Assembly: GCA_000499405.2 (NCBI GenBank)
Contig: HG738139.1
Span: forward strand, 7,774,616-7,838,615
Direction of reading: 5' to 3'
Source: Onchocerca volvulus
Lineage: Eukaryota > Nematoda > Chromadorea > Rhabditida > Onchocercidae
Length of the DNA: 64,000 bases
Both the position numbers and the translations under genes were made by a program. The number at the start of each line of letters is the position of its first letter. Positions within the stretch are counted from its first letter, which is position 1. The notes beneath the pieces are model-generated. The model saw nothing but the letters and a program-made list of their open reading frames with translations. It did not search any database and was not told the origin of the DNA. Below, in pieces: positions 37,797-50,200 of this stretch.

Positions 37797-39009
37797 AATT
37801 AAAAAATTTCGAGCATTACTGCAAGAATTATGAGCTTGTATGTGAAATACTGTTTTACCAAACTTTCCATCACCCAATTCCATAATTTGCTAAACCAGAC
37901 TGTTTTCAATGCAAAAATAGTGAATATCTGTAACTACTGTATTTATTACATACATTTTACTGACAACTTAGCATGTGCAACTTTTATTTGTATACAAATA
38001 GAAGGCAAATCAAAACATTTCCTTGGCTTTACAACAAATCCCATTGCTTGGCCGTAAGAGAATCATCAAGCAGACCTCTGACTTGAATATAGCAGAAAAT
38101 GCTTAACATCGCTAAGATCGTTGAAATTTTCTGTCTGAAACTGATAACTTATTAATAAGCATTATAGATACATTGATTGTTGATATGTCTGCTTTTATCT
38201 TTCCGTTAAAAGCCATTCATCACCATATATTATTTCTGTTTATTGAATATACGCAAACTATTCATTTATCCATTGCAGCTGTCGGAAAAATCCGAAAATT
38301 TTAATGTAAATAAGAAGTGGTGAAGTCCAAGAAGCGCGTATTCCAAATGGGCCAACAAGTCAGTAAACATGTTTGTCACCAAAACAATAAACAAACGAGT
38401 AAACATTTTTTCCGCCTAAATGCTCCGATCAAAAGCTAAACAAAGCGAGGTCAACAATCATCAGGAGACGAATCGTAGATCAGGAAGAAGAAGGAGCCTC
38501 GGAAGGATATGTAGATCGGATATTGGAGTACAGTCAGTTCTGTTTGGAGTTCAATAGCAACAGCTGAAGTTCGAAGCATCAGTGCAGATGGACAATCGAG
38601 GAGCAGTATTCTTCTCCACAAGTGACAAGAGAAAGAATACCGAGTGGTAAGTTATTTGGATATTCTCGGATATTGTTTGTTCGTAGCTCTTTCATTGCTC
38701 ATATATCCTTTCAAGCAGGATTTGTCTTTGTCGCAACAGACAAAATTAAAGGACTTCCTTGACAGCAGCTATCCGATTTTTTCCCTCTCTCTTTCTTTCA
38801 CATTTCCATGGGACAATGACTATTGCATCGTAGGGCTGATATTTTTCAGCGTTATTTGAAGGTATTCTGTGTAATTTGGATGTTTCATGTTGGAGTTGAG
38901 GTGAGATAGTTGGGAGAATGGGCGAGGAGTATGGGGAAGTTTTGACGTTGTGAGTTAACTTCAAATGCGATTTCAGACAGAATACGACGAGTATTATTTT
39001 GTATATTGC
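37797..39009. other. Divergent promoter region, EGF gene / mett-10
   Basis: About 1.2 kb between divergent start codons. A T-rich/CAG acceptor-like site (GATTTCAG, ending about 38978) lies some 30 bases upstream of the mett-10 ATG and could be a trans-splice site. No other feature recognised. Confidence 0.55.
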
Positions 39010-42000
39010 ATGTCATTCAATGAAAGAATGCATCCCAGAAATCCATACAAGGATAAGCCTCCGGATTTCAATATGCTTGCTGATAAATTTGTTGAGTTTC
39101 GATCTCATTGCTATATTGGTTCGAACGGAAAGGTAGAATATTTATCATGAAAATATAACATATACGACATACTTATTATGTATACGTGTTGTGATATCTC
39201 GCTGATTATAAAGAGCAGTCGTTAGAGACGTATGTTCATTCATAAGATTCCTTACAATAGCTTATAAGTGCATTTCATTAATAGCTTCTTCCATTATCCA
39301 TTCGCAGTTAATTTTTCTTTTAATAAATACTTGATCTTCCTTATACTAGTCAAAATTTTTATTTTTTACCTGATTGTCAATTTCAGCTGAAAATGAATTT
39401 TCGTGACACGAATGCTGTACGGATTCTAGCTCGAACTCTATTGCTTAGTGATTTTGGATTAGATGTTGAAATACCTCCTGACTGTCTGGTACCACGTATA
39501 CCACAACGCCTTAATTATATTCTTTTCATTGATGATATGTTAAAAGCAAATGGCATTTCTGAGAATGCTGTCGGCATCGATATTGGTAAGTGTTCTTTTA
39601 TATAGTCCAAAAAGAATTGAATAATCTAAATATGATATCTTGTAGTGAATACATGGCGGAAAATGTAAATCACATTGTGAAGAGTATCTGGAACACTTAT
39701 ATTGATAATCTTATCGAGCTTGAGTTATTTCATTGTTACATATACCAGAAGATCTTTACTTTTACCCATAATTTTAGTGCATTATTAGCTTTTTTAATCA
39801 AAAAATCATGAAACATTATCTAAATAATAACAGTTACACACTTTTCGTTCTTCGTCCTCAAGTCGTGCTTATCCATGTTCATCTCCATCCCGCTGTAATT
39901 GATTTCAACAGTATCAGTCGAAAATAGGAGTTGATGCTTTTGGCGTTGCGATTTTTTGAAAAGGGATTTTTATTGGTTTATTTTTGTTAAATTCAGTTAG
40001 ATATTTGCATTTATCCTGCCGAAATTTCAGGGACAGGTGCATCGTGTATATATGCATTGCTAGGTGCGAAACAGTTTGGTTGGAGATTTCTGGCAACTGA
40101 TACAGATCCTTTCGCGATCAAGGTATGCAGTGCACAGAAGCAGTTTTCAAACTATCATATATATTAATCTTGATATAGACCTTTTATCTTTTGTAGATTG
40201 CAAGTCAAAATGTAAAAACAAATGGTTTGAGCGAGAAAATTGAGATTTTGCGAGTACCAGCGGACTGTATGATTAAGGTACAGTTTTGCTTAGCCTAATG
40301 TTTTAACAATCAATTGGGCATAATTTGAATTTTGAATTTTTCAGGATATTGTTCGTTCTCATCCAGAAACTGAATTCACATTCTGCATGTGTAATCCTCC
40401 TTTTTATGAATATGATGAATTTGAAGAGGTATATTCGTTAGATATTAAAATTTTAGTGAATCTCTATATAAATTTTTTTTTCCTTTTTTTGCAGAAATTT
40501 AGATACCTGGGAGATAATGTATTAACAAATGTTGGATCAGATTGTGCAAATCGTCCTGCCCCTCATTCAGCTACAATTGCTCGGAGTAATGAATTGGCTG
40601 TTGCGGTATAATTTTTCACACAATTTAGATTTGGTTAGATATTCTTAGCAAAATCATGTTAAATTTGTTTCACCATCTTATTTCTTTAACCTTTAATGCG
40701 ATGGTTTCAATTTTTGATGAAAATTAAAAACATGAGGCTGAAGATTCAAGAATTCAAGAAATCATAGTGCAAGATTTATTTGAGCTTTTAATAATGAACT
40801 TTAAAACATCACTGTGAAATAAGTTATAGTTCAGGGCGGAGAAGTTGCATTTGTTTCTCGTTTGATTGAAGATAGCTTCGTTCTGCAAAACACTGTGAAG
40901 TAAGTTGTCATTATTGTGTTTTTTAATATATTTCCTTTTTTTTGTTTTCCCATCTAAACAATTCTAATTTTTTTTGTAGACTGTATACATCAATGGTTGG
41001 TAAGAAATCAAGTTTGGTTGAACTACGAAAGAAATTAGGACGTTGTTTGAGTGTACGTTCAACAGTGATGACACTTTATCAAGGAAAAACGCATCGATGG
41101 GTGCTTGCTTGGACTTTCGAAGCTCGAATAAAATTAGATAAAGTTAGATTCGGTAGTTTTCTTTTTGATTATGGGATAATGTATTTTTAGGCTTATAATG
41201 TTGATCAATTTTTAGTTGACGAAATGTTCACCACCATTAGAGCTTTGTTTGCCACCGGTTTTGGATGGTAAAGAAAGTTCATTTACTTGGATAAGGAAAA
41301 TATTGGATTTGCTGGAGGTATGTTCTCTGATTTTAACTTTTCTCATTGCATTCATATATTGATAGTTCTAAATATCATTCGATGAAGCATTGCATAATTT
41401 TAGATGCCAAATCATACTTGTCATCTCGGTATTCCAGAGCACATTATGCTTCCTCACTGATGAAACAGTCGGAATCATCATAGGTCAGAATGAAACTGAG
41501 ATAAATCAAGGTCACAGCATCATTTCTTGCTGGCTGAACTATGAATAAAAGTAAAATGATTTCATCTCGATGCACCTGTTTTCGAGCATCGTTTTTATAG
41601 GTATCTTGTGAGAAACAAGATAGCAGTAGCTTTTTATGTGAAGCTGTCAGGAACACTTGGTCACAGCAACGACAGAAACGCCGTGCAGAAAGGATTTCAA
41701 GCATTTGTCCACCTTTGAGCAAACGATATTGTCTTAGTGGAACTGATGTTGGTTGCACAGTGAATTTGGGAAACGGTGATGGCAAAGATAGTTATAGCAA
41801 TTCCGGGAATTTCACGGAGTGTATAGTGTATAGTGGAAGCAGAAAAAGTGGAGATACACGTGATATATCCGTACAGGTCATGTTCAGTTTATTAATCCTA
41901 TTTATTGGTTTTGCATTGTTTATTAATGAATATAGTAAATAATTCTTTATTTTTCAGACATATATGCCATTGGATAAATTACAACCATTAATTCGTTTTC

Positions 42001-42140
42001 GCTTAGTGATATATCCTTCTGAACATTGTCTGAAGTTATACTGGTTGGAGGGATCGCGTCACTGTTTGCATCAAATATGGCAATTTTGCAAAAATCAGCT
42101 CGCCAAACTTGAAAAATCAATCCCATCTTCATCATCTTAG
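39010..42140 (+). CDS. mett-10: METTL16/METT-10 RNA N6-adenosine methyltransferase
   Basis: SAM-dependent enzyme that methylates U6 snRNA and, in nematodes, the 3' splice site of SAM-synthetase pre-mRNA. Exons: 39010-39132, 39387-39585, 40031-40122, 40197-40277, 40345-40428, 40495-40605, 40835-40899, 40980-41142, 41216-41317, 41601-41876, 41958-42140; phases fit, 492 aa. Motifs in order: MHPRNPYKDKPPDF, VGIDIGTGASCIYALLGA (SAM site; note the exon join), ATDTDPFAI, the catalytic CNPPFYE, GGEVAFVSRLIEDS, YTSMVGKKSSL (K-loop region) and GKTHRWVLAWTF. The C-terminal part matches vertebrate METTL16 VCR segments: FTWIRKILDLLE, then NTWSQQRQKRRAER, and the last block KLYWLEGSRHCLHQIWQFCKNQL. The start fits the family N-terminus. 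A direct splice from 41317 to 41601 is the simplest model; a small extra exon between them cannot be excluded. Confidence 0.94.
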
Positions 42141-44205
42141 ATTCCCATTTATGAATTTCAAATTATTAGCCATTTGAATATGCAGTCATTGAAAGAATGT
42201 TCAAAGCTATATTAGGATAAGAACATTATGCTGTTTACACTGTATATTTCAGGCGATCTCAATTAACCATGCATTTCTGGCCATTTTCAATTTTGTTCAT
42301 ATTAAAAAGAAAGTGCAAAAATTAGAAAGATAATTTTCCGATATACTCGAATGTTGCCTAAATACTTTTTTCTGGAGGGAGCTAAATGCTTCCATGTTTA
42401 TCTCTTATTAATTTATCTCCCACAGATTTTGCTAGTTTTGACATTTTTTGTTAACTTTGTACATATTTGTGAATACTTTTCTGTCTTTTATTTGGGATCC
42501 GTGGTAAAGCAGCTAAACCGCACTCATTTTGCTCTTTGAAAGTGATATTTGTTCTAAAGACCTAACACTTTTTTAGTTTATTTGGTTTGTTTAAAATGCG
42601 AATTTTCGAATTTTCTCAATGGGGAAAGAAAGAGTGCAAAGGTGCTTTCCATTTATGTTTATGCTATATATATAAGGGTTTCTATTAATAAGTTGAAAAT
42701 ATTTTTTATTTTTTACGGGTTTTGTTTTTATATGATGTCGTTTCGCTGAAAAAATATCCAACTGTTGCTTGTTACATTAAATCCGGGTAATGACTTCCAT
42801 CATTCTTTTTGTGATAATTTTATGACTTCGTGGGATTTTGAAATTGTCAGTCTAATATTTCTTTGCGTTTCGCTTAATGCTTACAAAGAAAGTTTCCCAT
42901 TCTCTAAAGGGTTTTTTTTTTGAATTAGATTTTTTTTAATTAAAATTAGGTTCGATTTTACAGTTATCTGTTTTACTTCTTAATTTTTATATCATTTCCT
43001 CAATGCAAATTTCCGTATTGAAATTTGATCGACGTTAATATCACTTATTCATTAAAAAATACATTTTCCTGTATTGTCAAGTATTGGTATTGATCCATGT
43101 ATCCACTGAAAAAAAAAGATGCACTTGAAGAGCGAGAAGTAATGAAAAATATAAGATTGATTTAGCTAGTCGAAGACTATGTCTTTCCTAATTTCTTTGC
43201 TATAGTTCAGTAGTAGCAATTATCCATAAAAAGTCTACTGTCGTAGCTGTCGAGGAATGATTGTCCTTTGTTGCATTAGCCTCGTCCTAGCTAGGGTGAC
43301 CGTCATTTACTGTAGCTGTTCGTTGGGAGTGTATTGTACGATATTGTGCCATCTCGAACTATAAATAGAATGCCAGTTTCGTCGATAGAGCTTTACTACT
43401 TGTGCAGAGCTGCAATAATGTTTGGAGTGATTGGAAGGCGAACATTTGAATGATGAATGTTTGTTTGTTTTAGATAGCAGTCAAGATCTTTGATAGAGTT
43501 GCAAGCGAGAGTAGAGTACTGATCCTTCACGATACTTGCTTGATGTAAGCTGATGAAATATTGCTGGCGTGAAAACTGCCATGCATGCCATGCGTTGCGA
43601 CATCGTTTTACTGCGTAATATGCTGTCTTTTTTCAGTAGTTATATTTTCGAAGTAGCACTGTACTTCCTTCCATGTTGCTTTACAATTGACGAATGTTGA
43701 GCATTGCCGAACGATGTTGAGGGAGAAAACAAACGATACTCGTACATTAATATAAACGATTAACTTTTGAGTGAAAACTTTTCCTGACTTTTGACTTGAA
43801 ATAGCTAGACCTACACGGCTTTCATTGCGTGTTGATATCTTCGCAGTGTTGGAAGGATTGAATCGAAGATGAGACTGTTTTTATGAAACATTACTAATTT
43901 TTAAGAAAGTCCTTACATATGTTTAAGATTTTTGAAAAATTTTCTGTCAATTAGCCATTTATTCATCTGAAGTGCTTCTTGAAAAATGATTCAACTCCTA
44001 TCGTAGTTGAAAATGATGAGATGACAGAGTAAATTGTGATGTATGGTTCGAAGAAAGAAGTATATGATTCATTATTGCTACGCTTTTGTATTTCTATAGG
44101 AGAGTTGGAGATGAACAAGAATCAGATGATACCATATTCAACAGTGCGAATATTTTTTGAGTTATCCTGTTCGCTTGAAAAGTTGCCGTAAAAATCTGCT
44201 CAATA
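42141..44205. other. Intergenic region upstream of pxl-1
   Basis: About 2 kb between the mett-10 stop and the pxl-1 start codon in the same orientation. Probably the mett-10 3' UTR and the pxl-1 promoter and 5' leader. No convincing coding frame, RNA gene or repeat. Confidence 0.55.
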
Positions 44206-47200
44206 ATGGAAGATCTCGGTAAGTTGTGCTAATCAGTCTCATTTTTTGGAACTTTGTGTTCAAGATTTTTTTTGTCGCTTTCTGATTTCGACGGTTTTAA
44301 GTGGAGTGAAATTAAGTTCTTTTTTATTTGTAGATAATCTTTTGATTTGGAATGGAGAGTACTTTTGGAATCATATTCGCACTTTATAACATGAATTGTT
44401 TCCAGTGTAGTCCAGTTTCATAATCATTTAATTTTTCAAGTAGTAGATTCTTTCAGCCAGCTATAAACATAAAAATGAATGATTTAAATTTCATTTCTGT
44501 TTGTTCTTTGCACGATTGATATCTACAATTGTTGGCATCAAACTTTTTAAGTCTAAGATTGGATCCAAACAAATCACATCATCATATCTAGAGTTGTATG
44601 AACTTACGATTTCGAGAACTCATTTAATCAATGATATCGGTTACCTCTTGATAAAAATTATATAATTTAAAATGCCAAATTCCCAGTGCATTTGTTGTAT
44701 GTCCAAAACATTGTTTTTCTTTATACCATAGCATCGAATTCAAGATATTCAAAAGAGATGTTAATGTCCTTATTGTTATTAATAATTTCTGTGAATGCTT
44801 TCTTCATATTTACTATAAAATAGATTTACCGTGAAAAATATTCTCAACCTTTCAGATACCGTATTTCGTCATTGCACTTTAAAAATTAAGAAGCAGATCC
44901 TTGTTGTACATATTTCATTTAATGATTAACTAAAAATATATCAGTTAAATTGTCTGTTGTCATTGTCCCTTTTTTAACTCTTGTTGAGACGAGATCTGCT
45001 ATTCATAATAAGCTAATTAAAGGATAACCGGGAGATTTCTTTAAAATCTGAATTAGAAATAGATGTGTTTTAACTGGTAAGCAAGGAAGGTATATAGGAA
45101 ATTCGGCTTGAATAGAACTAGTTTGTATGGTTTATGTGCTTTTGGAAAAATTCCAGAGGTTACAAAATACAAATGTCCTATCCATTTGTTTTATTTCTCA
45201 CTTCAGGAGTTAATGAATTAATTCATTTCCCTTCTGCTGAAAAGATAACAAGAGTATAACAAGATCTAACCTCTCATTTAAAAATTGTACAATTCGTTTT
45301 GCAAATTTCCATCCTATTCTTTTATCAAAGAAAATTGTTCGATGTTCTCACTTTGTAATACGACGTCTATGCATAGCGATTTGCTCTTGTGCTATATCCA
45401 TCCGTTCTGTTCAATCTTTTGCCGTAGGGCATTATTCTTTGGAGCACAGCGACTTGCAATTATTCCCCGCATTACTGTTAACGAATGTCTAACATTCATT
45501 TATCTATTCCGTTAAAACACAGCGAACTCCAAAACACAATTTTTTTTGAAATAGTAATCAATAAAGTTTTGTATTGTTTTCTTTCTGGCTCTTTTCTCAC
45601 TTCTCTATAGCTGTGATTATTCATCCAATCATTATTAATGCAATCCTATTGATAGCATTCATTTTCTGCTTCTCTACGGAATTATTTGCTTCCGTTTCAC
45701 TTGCTTCTGTAATATTACTTCGTCCGTGTCAACAAGAATGTAAACATTTTCTCCTGTTTGTATTACCATAAAGTATCGTTTCAAATATTATTCACTGATG
45801 TCGATGACAGCAAACAGTAATGGTCGACCTTCCGTCACTTGGGCCGACGTAACCGATTATGCAAATGGTTTCTTTTGTTGTCAGTTGTTTAAATCTTTAG
45901 ATAAAGATCTGAAAACTCACATTTTAGTGGCAGTAGTATTCACTTTAATTAATTTTCGTTACAAATTGAGGAAGAGGCATTTAAACTAATATCTTTACAA
46001 AATATGAAGAGAAATGAAGTGTAATTGACATAATTGAAAGGATGAAGTAATCATTTCCAAGAAAAAAGAGAAGACAATACTGAATTGGCAGAGAGTTTGA
46101 AATTTTTTAATTTCATTGGTTCTATTTGTAATTTCTCTATAAACTGTCTTGTTCTTCGTTCTTCATTGCTAGTAAAAGAATAACTTATGTCACAGAAATG
46201 TACATTGTAGAATGTTAAAATATTAACTAGCTTACGATCTTCCTATTGCATCAATCAAAGAGACTATTGCTTTTCTTATTCTGCAAATATTGTCGTAGAA
46301 AGTTTGTCTAGTTTCTTCAATCATTCAGTTCATGTATTGATGAACTGCATACATATACACATGTACACACAATGTGCTCGAAAAGTTTACAGCATTTATC
46401 AGCTTTCAGAAATTTCGTACATTACTGCATGCTGCAGATGCGATGAGCAAAAATAACATGATAAAAAGGTGATAGAAATGAATTAAACAGAGTGAAGAAT
46501 AGCTTTTGTTGACAATATTTACTGAAATTATTGTTATGAAGATTTCACATGGGAATAACTTTAATCAAGATCTCTTGTTTCATTTTTTTTTTTTTTTTCG
46601 TTAGTAAAAGAACTATCTCCAAATAGTCTTATTCTTTTAGGTGATCGAGTGTGATGTCTAAAGGGAATCCATAAGTGTCATATAGCTTAAACGCTTTTAA
46701 TGTTACTACATTAAAAAATCTCTAAAGTTTGTTCTCAGCAGTAATTAAATTGATATTTCTTAGCTTTAATAAGGTGAGGAGGCAGTTATAGAGGAATTTT
46801 TAGTTGGGAAGAGATATTTTTTTTTGTTTCTGTTGATGGGTTAATTTTCTTTGGCGATCATTTATTCAAGACTTTTATCTTTCTTGTAAAGATGAGAGAT
46901 TCTAAATCATTCTTTTCGTATTGCAACTTCTTGGTGAGAAAATTTCTTCAGTGTACTAGTTAATTCTTATAAAATGAGAACCTGTTATGAATTCATCTGT
47001 GAGCTATTATGATTTCTGAAGAATCTTCTTTTAATTAAGGTCTCAATTATTCGGAGCTATTGCTAATTGATCATTTTCGATATGAATCTTGTTTCCCCTA
47101 AAGTTTGCAGCGTGAAACTGACATGGATGTGTTAATTTTGCATTTAATTTATATAATGCATATGAATTTAATCTTCTGCTTGATGAATATCAGTGATTTA

Positions 47201-50200
47201 GAACTCTGTATTTTCTCTAACTATTAATAGAATTTTTATTACTTGTAACTTTAAGTAGTTTTGTAAGTTGGAGCTTTTGCTTCGTTTCGTGAACGTAACT
47301 TCTGCATTTTCTTGGATTCCGCACACTTTTTCATATCTGAAATGGCATAAACTGTTTATTTTTAGAACAAATTGCTGCTCATTTATTCAAAATTAGAGGT
47401 CTTTACAGCATATGCATTTAATATTATATTTGCTTTAGTCTTTAAATTTTTAAATTTTCATCAAGCGTTAGTACACAAGAGTATTTTTGCCGTGACGTCC
47501 TAATCCACAAATAGTTGCGTTTTATTTCATTTGTAGCTTAAGGCTCGCTAGTTATCTTTTTGTAATAATTTACACATTCTAAAAAGCAGCAATTAGAAAA
47601 AATAGACATACATTTGCGATTTCTTGACTTTTAAAATGTCAGTCAATAGAAACAAACAAATACAAAAACCGGACAAATGATGGTTAAATGAAAAGCATAG
47701 TCAAAGTCATGAGAAATTGCTTAATTAAAACCATATTGCTTCATTTTAATTCAAATCCATCCTTATATATTACATAGTTGTGTAGCTTAATTAATTTCAT
47801 CATTACTGATGGATATTTTTCGATACGATCATCATATCATGCCAGCAGTAGAAGATTTGTGGATAAATTGATTCTACGTTAGTTCATATCTCTCAAAGCT
47901 GTTTTGTGCTTCCTATGCTGCCATTTGCAACTTATCTTGTTCTGGCACTCTGATTTTTTCTGCTTTTCCAGAAATGCGCATTCTTAATAAGCTTGAAAAA
48001 ATTTTTAAAAATAGATTGGTGGATTTGAAATGTTGGAATTCAACTACTGTATTATGCTACGAAAAATATTTTTTCAATTATTTTCTCCAATAAAATTTAT
48101 TTAGCATTTGTTAAAGCATTTGTTTTTATATATAATTTTATTATATCTCTATTTTAGAAGCTCTGCTCTCTGATCTACAGCATACAACGGAAGTATTGAA
48201 GCGGACTAAATTTAACGATCGTTACTCATCCAATGTATCCGATTTAGAGCCCGTTTATCAAGAACAAACTAGAAGGTATGCTATACAGTGCCGCTTAATT
48301 TGCAGGTTTTAACCATTGTTCTAATTCTATTGAAATAATATATATGATCCTTATTTCTATTCGAGATTAATTTTATTCTCAGTTAGCTCGTTTAACTATA
48401 GATTTTCATATATATTCGATATAATAATTTATTTCTTCTCAGTTAGCTCGTTTAACTATAGATTTTCACATATATTCGACATAATAATTTAATTAATTAT
48501 GAATTTTCGTATACAGTCACTCGATGTTTAATTTCAGTTACGGCAGTTCTTTTCATGGCCTAGATAATATCGAACAAATGCTGGATGATTATTCACTAAA
48601 GCGAAGAAGTCCTGAAGGTTTTATTTTATTGTCTTTTGTAATCATTGGAATATTTGCTTACTCAATGCATTTTCGTTTAGTAGTGCGATTGCACGCCTGA
48701 TATGATGAATATGAATTTTACGAAAAAAACTAACATGCAAATTTTCGCACCAAATTAGTTGATTTGTAATTGTATGTGTTTTTATAGTAAAGAGAATATT
48801 TGTCCTTTTCATTTACTCCTTTTTTTTTAGAAAAATATTTGCTTTATAGAAGTGTTTTGAAATTAAGAAATTTCATAGTTTAAAACAGAGGACTTATTGC
48901 TTCCTGCTCGTGGTCGTAATGGAGAATACTTACTTTTTGTAATAGTATAATCAGAAAAAAAAAAAAATAAGCAGTATTACGAACATTTCATGTCTAGTTT
49001 TTGATATTCAGACTTTTCAATGATTATAAACATTTTTCTTTCTTTTCACAGATGAACATCATACGAATTCTTTAACAAATCAAGCAGAAAGGCCTACAGT
49101 GCAGAGCTTATTTAGAGAACTTGAACATGATAGGTAAGGAAATTAAACCAAAAATAATGATACTATTGAAATCCAATATAGTCCAAAGTAAAGGTCATTT
49201 CCGGATTTAAGAAATGATAATTAAATGAAGAAAGATTAGTATTATGTCGGCCATTTTCCAAAAGTTTTCATTTCTTAACATCCAACATTTATGGATGTAA
49301 CAAATTAAAAACATTTCGATTTCTCAGTGTTTACAGATTTGTTATACTCCAGTGGGGAATCCTATTGCTTATGAAGTCGCAGATATCGAAAAAAAATAGT
49401 TATCATTCTCACAGATTGATCGGTTTAAGTAGCAGAACTGAAGTCTGATATATAATACAATGTTAAGAAAGTATTTTTAAAATTGTTTCAGTTACAACAG
49501 AAATGTTGGTGGCCGTTTATCACAATCATCCGGTAATGTTCAGGTACTTTTTTTTTCTCATTCTAATTTTTTTTTTTTCTTGTGGTTCATTTTTTCATTT
49601 AGAGAGGATTTTCCCCATAGTGCAATCAGCAACAAAAAAGTTGATGATTGTTTTTCTGTTACTCTGTACTCTACCACTATATGTTCATTGAAAAATATCA
49701 CGAGTGAATAGCATGCAGGATGCATTTCTCAACTTTGCCGACTTACATTCTCTCACCAAAAGTACTGAGAAATATTGAGTTGGCACAGCGAATTTCCTGA
49801 ATTTTAGAAAAAAAAAAAAAACTTAGCTCATACAGAAGCTAGTTTGCCTGCTAAATGCTTTGTATAAGAGATGTTTGGTTGTTTATCTCTAGCAATTTAC
49901 AATTTCTAATTTTTGATTCACCTATTCCTCATTTGAAAATTAACCTTTTACACAGATAAGCGCTATTGCGATCATCATATCTCACAGTTAAAGTATGACA
50001 TTCGATACATTACGTTTATGTTTTTTGATGTGAGAATGAATTATATTATTTATCCATTTGTTCCCAACTTCCAAAAATACATTTTATTGCTCTCTACTCT
50101 TTGTCTAATGCCCACATCTTGAAGAAATGACGTTTTGATCATATTTTTTGAGAGATTAACTTTCTGATAACTCCTTTATATTTTCAAAGGTCAAGACTGC

